Part shown: piece after piece, positions 32,351 to 42,723 of the stretch
Numbering within the stretch: position 1 is the stretch's first letter
Layout of the letters: the number at the start of each line of letters is the position of its first letter
From: Neurospora tetraspora
Lineage: Eukaryota; Ascomycota; Sordariomycetes; Sordariales; Sordariaceae
Direction: 5' to 3'
DNA length: 64,000 nt
Assembly: GCF_033439725.1 (NCBI RefSeq)
Contig: NW_026944386.1
Location: 2,232,001 to 2,296,000 of the forward strand
Program-made: the position numbers and the translations under genes
Notes under the pieces: model-generated
Told to the model about the DNA's origin: nothing
What the model saw: only the letters and a program-made list of their open reading frames with translations
The model's database searches: none

Positions 32351-32828
32351 GAGCTACGATGGCGGTGCCATGGAGTCATGAGGACTCAGTAGTGTAAGTC
32401 GGGATGGGACGGGTGAACCTGACTCACTTAACTGCATCTGGAAGACAACTCATACATGGCGTTATCTGGAGTTCGGTTTGTTTGGATTGTCTCACTATGA
32501 GATAGCGAATAGGGGTAAAGGGGGTTCATGATACCACGTACTAGGCCACATCGTACAAAGCCTAGCGGAATACCAGATTCGGTTCAGCAAAGGAGCTCTG
32601 TTTCTATTTACTTTCTATTCCAATGATATCACTTTAGCAAAAACTAATGAGAAACCTTCGTTTCGTCAACCCCAAGATACTCTCTATGTGCATTTCCCCG
32701 TACTACCAAGAGCTTTCTAATACAACAAGGTTCGATGTAGGGTAAAGTGAGTCCTGATAGGTGGTTGACCTTGGTCATCATCCATCCACCTCTTCCTGTC
32801 ACGTCATACAAGCATTTCAGGGGTATAT
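32351..32828. other. Convergent 3' flanks sde2 / cox12
   Basis: About 480 bases between two stops. No gene or repeat was recognised. Confidence 0.5.
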
Positions 32829-33835
32829 TTACTCCAGCTTGACGGGGAAGTTGCCAGCCTCTGCAAGAATTGTTAGTAAACATGCCGTCAGTTGGCCCCT
32901 TTCTAGCAGTGAAAGAGAGGATTGTTTCCCCGTTACGTACCACGCTGCTCGTCCCATCTCTGGTACCAGCCGCTGGGGCAGAGAGAGCGGTAGGCGAGCC
33001 AGAACTAATAAACGGCGAGTCTTCAGTCAGCAATCGGGTCCCCTTTCGTGTCGTAGCTTCGTCTTCCCCGGTCGAGCTTTGCATCCCCTTCGGTCCCCAT
33101 GCTGCTCCCTCCTCTTTCTCATCCGAGAAAACAACAGCTGACGGCAGTAGTGGTGGACATGGTGGTGGTGCGGCTAACCTGGCGGCAGGGAGCGAAATCC
33201 TCGCCCTTGGCGAGAATGCACTTGTGGTAATCGACGTAGTTTTGCCAGCAGTGCTTGGTCTGGTTGACGTTGGGGAAACGGGCGTCGACACCTAATTGTT
33301 TTTGAAAAAACACGCAATACGTCAGAACACAGGTTTTGGCGATTTCTCTTTGACGGTGGTTTGATGGCTCTGCTCGCTCGTGATCCGCATCCGCAAAGCA
33401 AAGCTAGCTGCTGGCATGGAGAACGGGGTGCTTGCCCCGCGCCGCGCAAAGCTCGATGTTCGGGGTCTCCACATTGCACTCCTCTTCTTCCCCCGTGCCG
33501 AAAGAGCTTGGAGCTCTATCTCAACGGGGGTACATCGGGGATTTCGGCGATCGCAGGCAGTGTAGCTTTTGAAGCTGCTATACCGATTTTCGGCAGATTC
33601 GGCGGAGGAGCTAATTGTGTTTGAAAAGGGCAGAGGTCAGGTTATTGCATACCAGCTGCGACGTGCGTTTGTTAGCAATCAATTCCGGTCCGGCGCAATG
33701 AGGTCACGCCATGATTTTTTGCCGAGGGAATTTAGATCTTTGCTTTGGGGAGCAGAGGTCCAATTCTCAGCGACTATAGCTGTACGTACCAGTGACGAAC
33801 TTGAAGGGCTTGGTAACGCGCTCGTCGTCGGACAT
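32829..33835 (-). CDS. cox12: Cytochrome c oxidase subunit VIb (Cox12)
   Basis: Four exons (33790-33835, 33179-33291, 32941-33004, 32829-32860) give 84 residues, the normal length. The first intron (33292-33789) is 498 nt, far longer than others here. The core is GVDARFPNVNQTKHCWQNYV, then DYHKCILAKGEDFAPCRQ, then FWLAYRSLCPSGWYQRWDEQ. It carries the family's Cys pairs, Cys-x9-Cys and Cys-x10-Cys, which form the disulphide-bonded helical hairpin imported by Mia40 into the intermembrane space. Cox12 caps the intermembrane face of complex IV and assists Cox2 copper-site assembly. It is divergent from the B12D-like gene. Confidence 0.95.
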
Positions 33836-34490
33836 CTTGGCGGTGGTTTGCGGTGGTGGTGACGGGGGTGGGTGGTGTCTGGGAGTTGGTGTTGAGGCGG
33901 AAGCTCAATGGCTTGTGGAATTGGACCAGGTGCGGGTGTTGACGGGGACGTGGAAGAGCTGCTGAGATTCTGACCTTTGTGTCGATGATGAGGCGAGGTG
34001 AGCCGAGTGGATCGATTCCACAGCACGGGTGCTAGCTTTTGGTAGCTCTGACGAATTGCAGTCAGTGCACTGTCCTCCTTCTCCGTCCAGGCAGTGCCAG
34101 GCAATGCACCTTCTGAAAGCCAAAGCTTCGTCCGCTGTAGCGACTGCCTCGACCCAGAATGGAGCCTGAGGCACCAATTTCCGCACCTGTGCTCAGCACT
34201 CGAAAGGGTGACGGCACTCGATGATGCTTCCTCGACCGAATCCGGGACAGCTGGGCGCCAGCTGCGGTGGGCTGACCTCACCTAACAGGAGGTGGAACCC
34301 CCGGATAGTGTCCGTGCAGCCGAAGCTCAACGCTCGAACTCCCGCATCTGATTTGAGGCAAAGAAAGAGCCGAAGTTCAATTGCCAACCTCAACCTTGCC
34401 TTGCTCCGTCGCAAAAGCTTCTCTTCGTCCACCGCGGTAGCGCAACACCATCCTCCAAGACAAATCTCCACTCCATTCTACACCGGCAAG
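33836..34490. promoter_or_regulatory. Divergent promoter cox12 / B12D-like gene
   Basis: A 655-base region between two nuclear genes for small mitochondrial proteins. A 200-codon minus-strand frame (33679-34281) runs through it and over the cox12 start but has no family character. Confidence 0.5.
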
Positions 34491-35123
34491 ATGTTCGCCT
34501 CCCGTGTCGCCCGCCAGGCTTTCCGCCAGACCCCCCGCATGATGCGCCCCATTCCCGTAAGAGCTATCCCCGGTCCTGAGTCCGCGTCTTTTCCGAAGCT
34601 CGGGGAGGTGCCATTGCGTCAGAGTTGCTAACCAAGGGTCTTTTGTGATGTTATAGAAGGAGGAGCAGGCCGGTACGTGAACGAACAACCCAACCGTTGC
34701 ATTCCACGACGACAAAAGCTATTACACCATTTCCCGGAGCTTCAGGAGCTTTTCCCCAATTGGCAATGGAGATGGAGGGTTTTCAAATAATTGCGCGAGG
34801 GGGAGCTATCCGCGACTGACGACATCATCCAACGTTACAGCCCACACCGTCTCCCAGCGCCTCCGCATGCGCGTGAAGAGCATCCCCGCTGAGTTGTGGC
34901 CTCTCGGTAAGCTTGCACCAAGCTATTATACATATGGACGCCATCCTGGATCGAGTGCTGATAAGGGGGGGAATTGTTTGACCGATTAGGTGCTGTCGTC
35001 GGTTTCGCCGTCAGCGCTGCCATTTACTCTATCACCCGCCACCTTGTCGTTGACAAGACCATCCGTCTCAAGCGCCAGAACCGCGCTGCCGATTCCCACG
35101 CTGCTCACGCTGAGGAGCACTAA
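34491..35123 (+). CDS. B12D/NDUFA4 (MLRQ)-like mitochondrial membrane protein
   Basis: Four exons (34491-34556, 34657-34672, 34841-34906, 34990-35123) give 93 residues; the second exon is only 16 nt (KEEQA plus one base). The N-terminus MFASRVARQAFRQTPRMMRP is a basic, amphipathic mitochondrial presequence. The core IPAELWPLGAVVGFAVSAAI has one membrane helix and is followed by TRHLVVDKTIRLKRQNRAA, resembling the MLRQ/B12D family. Animal NDUFA4 belongs to complex IV (earlier assigned to complex I); the exact complex of this fungal protein is not shown by sequence. Confidence is high that it is a gene, moderate for the family name. Confidence 0.8.
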
Positions 35124-35546
35124 ACGAACAACCAGGGGCTTTTGGGCAGGGGGCGTATGTTCGATAAGGGAATGAGGAAGGCGTTCTCGAGAAAGGCGGC
35201 CTCCTTTTTTTTTTGCGTAGCATTGTACATGATGACCAGGAATCAACACGGTTAATCCTACAAAAGAGTTGAATGCGGTTGGAAGGGTGATGGCTGTCAG
35301 TTTTTGTCTTAAGTGAGGGCTCCCGAGTGGTGTTCAAGTGACATTGTCGATTGTCTAATGGTAAGAGAAACAGAATGTGATACAAACACTTTCCAAAAAT
35401 AAACCCAGGTCCCAATGATGCCATTCAACGCCGTAGCTATGCAATGCTTTTCTTTCCGGGTATCAACACAGAAACTCGCTTCTCTCTCCCCAAACCTCAC
35501 TAAGGAGAGCCCGTTCGTAGAGGACGGGCCAAGCAATGACCGACCT
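35124..35546. other. Convergent 3' flanks
   Basis: About 420 bases between the B12D-like stop and the RRM gene stop. It includes a T10 run near 35206. Nothing else was recognised. Confidence 0.5.
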
Positions 35547-36070
35547 TTATTGCGGCTTCGGCCCAGCAACATCCAGTCCCTCGAGGCCTTGCATAGGGTC
35601 ATCAGGCGCGTCATCAGGCGCGGTAGCAGCCAAACGATCCTCCTCACTGACGGCATTCTCAGCCAGCCATCCTTCCTGTGAACCAACGCATTAGTATAGG
35701 TCCACGTCTAATCTTTCTCCCCGAGTATCCATCCAAGACAAAAACTTACCTGCTCCCAAACGGCAGTCTTGGACCCCAACCCTTCTTTCGCGCTCTTGGG
35801 GATCTTTGCCCCCGAAACCCTGATTACTCTGCCAAACAACTCGGACTGATCCATGTTGTCAATGGCCTCCTTGGCGTCCTCCTCGTCCTCATACTCGACA
35901 TAGGCGAAGCCTCTGTGCGGATCCGTCGAGTCGGGCTTCTCATTCTTGGGCAGCGAGATATCGACGATCTCGCCGAAGGGAATGAAGGCGTCGTGGATGG
36001 TAGCTGTCGTCACGGCGGGCGCAAGACCGCGGATGTGGACGGTAGCTTTCCAGCGCGTGTTGTCTGTCAT
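35547..36070 (-). CDS. RRM protein resembling the RNA-binding half of cyclophilin E (PPIE/Cyp33)
   Basis: Two exons (35750-36070 and 35547-35675; intron GTAAGT...CACAG, 74 nt) give 149 residues. Residues ~8-90 are one RRM: RNP2-like VHIRGLAPAV, RNP1 RGFAYVEY, then AKEAIDNMDQSELFGRVIRV, the segment most typical of PPIE. It continues EGLGSKTAVWEQEGWLAENA and an acidic end. In animals the same RRM is fused to a cyclophilin domain in a spliceosome-associated and MLL-binding protein; here no isomerase domain is encoded before the stop. It is divergent from sec31 across 1.16 kb. Confidence 0.87.
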
Positions 36071-37226
36071 GATTGGGGTTTTTGAAGGTTGGTGATGTAT
36101 ATGGTGAAAAGATCAGAGTCTCTGGAGTGAGACGGAGACGCCCTTTGGTGAAAGTGACAAGTGAGGCGCCGACTGAATTGGTCTGTACGTTGGTTGCTCG
36201 TGTGTACTTTCTCAACCAAGTGCTGAAAGGTGTTGACGTGTGGTGAGTCCTGACAGGGCCGGATGACTGGCGTAGAGAAAAGATATCGTTCGCTTCGGTA
36301 AATGAGCGTTGTCCTTGGCTCGGAGGGTTCGTTTGATAAGTAATGAGTGTCGATGCAGGAGAGGAGAAAGGTCATTCATGTACTGGATGTCGTTGAGAAT
36401 TAGCAACTGAGACATGGAGAACGTTGAAGTTCGAAAAGTCGCGACCCCACCATCGTGACACCGGGGAAGCTTGGGCCATCCTGGAAGTTCATGCACCAAG
36501 CGTTTTGTACGTCATCAAATAGGGGTTCTCCCACAGTTGAATTTAAGAGCTCTGTGTAAGCACAAGTGCAATGGCGACGGGCATTTCCTCGAATATACAG
36601 TCATTTGGAGATTCTTTGAAGGACAAGGTCATACATCAATCACCATAGCATGGAAAGAGGCAGAAGAGATAACAAGAGTATGTAGTTGCTGAAGGGTTAG
36701 GGTTTAACGAGATGTGGTCCGGGCTCTCCTGTTGCTGTTGCCCCTGAGCTGTGGTTGCATCGGCCTCGAAGCCAGCAAAGTCCAGTGGTGCCAACGTCAG
36801 GGGCCGGGGGCGGGACAGACAGCAGTTGTTATCCGCAATCTGGCAACACCAATTCCACTTCAGCTCACTGCCCTGAATGCCTCCAACAACACGACAGCAC
36901 TCCTGAACCTCTCGCGACTTCGATTCCATCCGTATCACACCCTTCCGACAGACCGACACGACACCGACCACAGACAGCCTCGATCGCGGAGGGGCTTTCG
37001 TCGTCCTGTCTTATTACTTCTTTTCATGTCCAATTGCACGATTTGACGACTTAGAGCTCTAATACCACCCACCTTAATTAATCAACGCCACCCGCACTCC
37101 CACCCTTCGACAAGGCGGCCAGCTTCAGCTTCCCCTGACTTCCCCTCTTCCGCCCACCGATTCACACCGCCCGCGCAGCCGCATCACCGCCCGCGGCCGA
37201 CGTTCACAGACAAGAATATAAACATC
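36071..37226. promoter_or_regulatory. Divergent promoter RRM gene / sec31, with telobox
   Basis: A 1.16-kb region. GGGTTAGGGTTTAA at 36694-36707 contains two overlapping telomere-type units, comparable to the site at 17031. The sec31-proximal part is C-rich with pyrimidine tracts. No gene inside. Confidence 0.5.
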
Positions 37227-40200
37227 ATGGTCCGGTTGAGAGAGATCCCCCGGACTGCGGCCTTCGCCTGGTCGCCCCGCGCAACCGCCCTTCTCGTAAC
37301 GGGTACACGTTCAGGCGCCGTCGATGCCGACTTCTCAGACGAGAGCAAGCTGGAGCTATGGGATTTAAACTTGGACAGCCAGGAACAGGGCCTGGAGCTC
37401 CAGCCCCTAGCTAGCATTACCACAGAATCCAGGTATGCCTGCGAGTTCCAAAACATGGTTTCCCTTCCGGCGCACTAACGAAGACGCATAGGTTCTACGA
37501 CATCGCATGGGGCCAGCCCAGTGACGAACATCCCTCTGGAATTATTGCCGGCGCCATGGAAAACGGCTCGTTGGATCTATGGGACGCCTTGAAGCTGATC
37601 GCTGGTGACGAGGACGCCCTCATCTCGCGCACCACCAAGCACACAGGGCCCATCAAGGCCCTACAGTTCAACCCTCTGAGACCCCAGGTGCTCGCTACTG
37701 CCGGCGCCAAGGGTGAGCTGTTCGTCTGGGATGTTAACGACACCTCCGCTCCCTTCCGTCTCGGCACCGCTGCCGCCCACGATATCGACTGTTTGGCCTG
37801 GAATCCCAAGGTCGCCAACATTCTGGCCACTGGTGGTGCAGGAGGCTTTGTGACCGTATGGGATCTCAAGACCAAGAAGGCATCTCTTACCTTGAACAAC
37901 CACCGCAAGACTGTCAGCGCCATTGCTTGGGACCCAGAGAACTCGACTAAGCTCTTGACGGCTACATCCGATGATACCGCTCCCGTCATCCTGCTCTGGA
38001 ACCTCCGCAACTCCCAGGCGCCAGAGAAGACTCTCCAAGGTCACGATCAGGGTGTTCTGTCGCTTTCGTGGTGCCAGCAGGATTCAGGATTGCTTCTTTC
38101 TTGCGGCAAGGACAACCGGACCCTCATTTGGAACCCTCAGACTGGAGAGCGTTATGGTGAGTTCCCTGAGGCTACCAACTGGACTTTCTCCACACGCTTC
38201 AACCCCGCCAACCCGAATCTGTCGGCCACAGCATCCTTTGACGGCAAGATCGCTATCCAGACCCTTCAGAACACGAACCCCTCGGCGGCTCCCGCGGCCC
38301 AGAACAACCTTTCTGACGATGACTTCTTCTCAAAGGCCGCGTCCCAGCCGCAGGCGGCTTCCTTCTCTCTGCCCCGGGCACCCGCCTGGCTTGAACGCCC
38401 CGTTGGTGTTTCCTTCGGCTTCGGTGGCAAGCTTGTTTTCTTTAACAAGGTGGAGACAGCTGCTGGCCAGAAGAGGTCTTCCAAGTTGCAGATCTCTTCT
38501 TTCTCCATCGATTCCGACATTGGCTCCGCGACCGAGAAGTTCGAGCAAGCCATCCAAAGCGGCGACATTGCGAGCATTTGCGAAGAGCACATCGAGAGCG
38601 CCAAGACCGACGAGGAGAAGGCCGAGTGGCAGGTTATGCAGACCCTCAGTGAGTCCGATGGGCGGACCAAGATCATTGAGCGTCTTGGTTTCACCAAGGA
38701 TGAGCCGGTTGAGGAAGCTAAGGAGGCTGAGTCGCCCAAGTCTCCTGAGCCGAAGCAGGAGGACTCTGCAACTCTTAAGCCTAACGGCCAGGGAGATGGC
38801 AAGAAGCATAGGCGTGTTGTAAGCATGTGGGGAGACGGCGACGATGGCGAGGATTTCCTGTCGGAGATCGCCGCTACCAAGGGAGCCAAGACCGACAACC
38901 CCTTCAACCTTCTGAGCGTGGGCAACACCCACCTGGAGGATCAGATCACCAGGGCCCTGATCTTGGGCAAGTTTGAGAAGGCGGTAGAGATCTGCTTGAA
39001 GGAGGAACGATGGTCGGATGCCTTCCTGATCGCCAACTGTGGCAGCAAGGAGCTTATGGAGAAGGTTCAGACTGCTTATCTTCAGCAGAAGAGGGGCAGC
39101 CCCAGCTATCTGCGACTCATCAGCTCTGTTGTAGCCAAGAACCTGTGGGATATTGCCTACAATGCGGATCTTGCTGACTGGAAGGAGACCATGGTCACCC
39201 TTTGTACCTATGCTGATCCTTCCGAGTTCCCCGACCTCTGCGAGGCCCTGGGTGACCGCATCTTCGAGTCTGGTAACAGGAAGGATGCCTCTTTCTGCTA
39301 CCTGATCGGCTCGAAGCTGGAGAAGGTCGTCGGTATCTGGGTGGACGAGCTTCAGGAGACTGAGCAAGCTGCCTTGAAGGAGGAGACCGGTGATTCTACC
39401 TTCTCGGTCCATGCCAAGTCCCTTCAGCAGTTCATCGAGAAGGTGACCATCTTCCGCCATGCCACCAAGTTCAATGATAGCGAGAAGAACCTCACCGAGG
39501 GATGGAAGCTGGCTGCTCTGTACGATAAGTACCTCGAGTATGCTGACATTGCGGCTGCTCATGGCCAGTTGTCGGTTGCCCAGAAGTATCTCGATCTTCT
39601 GCCCACCAGCTACCCTCCTGCAGAGACAGCCCGCAACCGTGTTAAGCTTGCTACTCAGAAGGCTGGTGCTCAGACTGCCGCTCGGCAAGCCACCCCCGCT
39701 GCTCGCACCACCACTACCACCACCTCCCGTACCGCCGCTCCGGTCGGGTATCAGCAGCCCGGCTTGGTTCCTGCTCCGGTCAACCCCAGCCCTCTGAACC
39801 CCTACGCCCCGCAAGCACCGGCGCCGGTAAGCGCTGCGGCCGGCAACCCTTACGCTCCTCCTATCGCTCCTGCTCCTGCTACCACTTCCCAGTACGGAGC
39901 CTCGTCGTCTACATACGCGCCTCCCCAGCAGAACCAGGGCTATGCCCCGTCAGGATACACACCACCCACTCAAAGCTATGCTCCTACTCCCGTCACTGGG
40001 TATGGCGTTCCCGCTCAAAACTTTGGGCAGCCTAGCCCACTTGGTGGTCCGCCCAAGACCAACGCGCCTCCGGTTCAGCTCAAGAGAGACGGTGTCTGGA
40101 ATGACGTGCCTATGGTGACAAAGGCTCCTCCTCGTAGGAACACGCCGAGCGTTGCCCCCATCACTTCTCCTTTCCCTGGCCAACCCGGCATTGCATCTCC

Positions 40201-41130
40201 ACCACCAACTGGCCCCTTCCAGCAGGGTGCGCCTACGCCGCCCCCGCCCCCGAAGGGTTCCGCGCCTCCGAGAAATGTCGGCGCGCCACCAACCGGCCCT
40301 CCTAGACCTTCTTCGGTTTCAAGCAACGCTACTAACCCCTATGCTCCCCCACCGCCTGCCGCCGGTCTGCAGCCCACATATGGAGCCCCGCCCGCTCCCC
40401 GGACGGCTTCTCCATACAACCCTCCCCCCTCCGCCGCCGCGCCCCCAACCAACCGGTACGCCCCTGCTCCTGCCACGCAGCAGTACACCCAGGGACCGCC
40501 ATCCGGTCCTGGGATAGCTCCTCCTCCGGCGTCTGGCGCCTACACCCCCGCCCCTCCAGCAGCGTCTCAGCAATATGCCGTCCCGCCACCTCCCCGGGCA
40601 GGCTTCTCTGCACCTCCCCCGGCGTCTAGGCCCCCCGGTGGCGGTCCTCCCCAGCAACAGGTCCCTCCTCCCGCTGCCGCCGCCCCTCCAGCTGCGCCTC
40701 CCAAGGCCAGATACCCTCCTGGTGACCGTTCCAACATTCCCGAGCATGCCAAGGAGCTCGTCGACATTTTGAGCAAGGACATGCAGCGCGTGGCCTCCAA
40801 GGCCCCCGCCTCCTTCGCTCCCCAAGTCAAGGACGTCCAGAAGCGTCTCAACATTCTCTTCGACCACCTGAACAACGAGGAGCTGATCAAGACGGAGACC
40901 ATTGACCAGCTGGCTCAGTTGGCCGGCGCTTTGGCGGAGAAGAACTATGATATTGCGTCCAAGATCCAGGTGGAGATTTCCAAGGAGAAGACGGAGGAGT
41001 GTGGTCAGTGGATGGTAAGTTTTATTCTTTTTTTCTCCCTCATGAACCTACCAAGTAACCAAACATGCTAATTCCTGTTATCTAGGTCGGCGTCAAGCGT
41101 CTGATTAGCATGAGCAAGGTCACTCCTTAG
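37227..41130 (+). CDS. sec31: COPII outer-coat protein Sec31
   Basis: Three exons (37227-37432, 37492-41014, 41086-41130) give 1257 residues, normal for Sec31. It opens [19 protein letters not shown] and carries WD40 repeats to about residue 330 ([57 protein letters not shown]). The alpha-solenoid ACE1 region follows ([39 protein letters not shown]). Residues ~850-1150 are Pro/Ala/Gly/Tyr-rich, the region that stimulates Sar1 GTPase via Sec23. The end ([20 protein letters not shown] onward) is a helical SRA1-like domain. Sec13-Sec31 forms the cage of ER export vesicles. The last exon encodes just 14 residues ([14 protein letters not shown]). Confidence 0.96.
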
Positions 41131-42723
41131 AAGGATTATGGGTCCAAGCCCGACAAGTCGTCTAGTTCTAGTTCTACAGATTTAGTTGATCAGTATAAAA
41201 TCATTTTTCCAGAACGGCGGCGGCGGCGGAAGAAGAGGGCGAGTAAGTTGTAAAGAGTAGGTTATGCTCAAGCGGTGTCATGTGTCGTTATCATTATCCG
41301 AAGTGGAAGCGAAAGAGGGAGACAGAAAGGTAGCCCAAATTAGCGTTGTGAAAAAAAAGAAGAGCTTAGATTGTTTCCTGATTTGATTGGATTGATTCGA
41401 TGTGATTGATGTGTGTTCTATGTGGGATTTGAAATACAGTTGTATGTTCGTGATATACTTGTAGCTGAGTGTTTGACAAAGATCTATGCCCCTCCGCTAT
41501 TTAAACGTAGGTGGTGTATCTTACATGCTTTACGCCCTATTACGAGTTGATTGTGAAAACGGGGACGGGTACTCAACCACGCACGAGGTAGGCTTTCTTA
41601 TGAGAACTCGGGTTTCCAACCAGGGAGCAAGCACAAATACATGCACTATAGAGGCGACGAGAGAGAAAAGAACCGAGTGAAAACAGTCATCATCAATCCA
41701 GAATGAAAGGGTTGAGTGTTGAGTTATTTACGCCTTGAATCTTGGTTCAAATTCACCCTTTCTATGTAAGGAATCCATCCTAGCAGAATAGGGTACCGCC
41801 CATCATCGTTCCAAGCTTTCAAACTACAACTGAACCACTCATGCTATGTAGGTCTTTTTCAAGACAACAACAATCCACCCCCATTCACCCATTGACCCAT
41901 CACTGAAGATTTGAAAATTTAAAAGACTTTCAAGACCTGAAGACTTCGAAGACTTGAAAAAAGAAGACAAACGTAAAATGTATGTATAATAAGAGGGAAA
42001 AGAAGGGCATCCATCTTCGTGAAAAGAGAAGCCAGAAAGAAGCCACATAAAAGCAACAAGATTTGACTTGACTGTCAGTCAGTTGATCTCCGATACTCCC
42101 GCCTTCTGACCCACATACGCGCCATTGTCCTTTATCTACACATATGCCGATGATGATGATGATGTTTTGTCTCTGTGACCAATTTTTCATCCTCCGTCTC
42201 TCCGTCTTACCATCTCTCCGTCTCTCCACATCTTCCCTAAATGTCCGTTCTCTAAATGCGCATAACGTATGTGTGTACAAAACTGATCCCAACAAGACCA
42301 CAGACGATGGTTACCCCCTCCAAGCTTCCCCTCTCATATCCAAACATAGCTTTCCGCTTCCTACTTAGGAAGGGCACGGATATGGATAAATATGTCAGGG
42401 TAGGTAGATCGAGGTAACCAGCCAACTAAGTGGTGGTGTAACGCGTCATGAATTCCCTCTCCCTGCCTCTCTGTCGTCGTCCTTTTGGTAAGATGAAGTA
42501 AGAGGTCAGACACCAAAACAACAACAAATCGCTTAAATGTTTTCGCTTCGTCGTAATGTCCTCATACCCAACCACCTAACCAATTGACCAAACGTTGACG
42601 CATGATTCGCGAGAGCGTGACGTGTCCAAGAGAGAGAACTGGGGGTGCTGGAATCAATAATATGGATATATAAAGAAGAAAGGCTTTCGTCATTATCAAT
42701 TAAAAATTTGCATCCCATTCCGC
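41131..42723. other. 1.6-kb convergent intergenic
   Basis: Between the sec31 and Skg6-like stops. It is AT-richer than the genes, with short AAGACTT-type repeats around 41925-41960 and CTCCGTCT repeats around 42190-42230. No coding region or RNA gene was recognised. Confidence 0.5.

Noticed and set aside
33679-34281. 200-codon minus-strand frame over the cox12 promoter
   Set aside because: Overlaps the start exon of cox12 on the same strand in another frame; low-complexity Ser/Pro/His content.
38330-39814. 494-codon minus-strand frame inside sec31
   Set aside because: It is the antisense shadow of the strongly conserved Sec31 solenoid region. The composition (Leu/Gly/Val/Arg) follows codon bias and it has no family resemblance.
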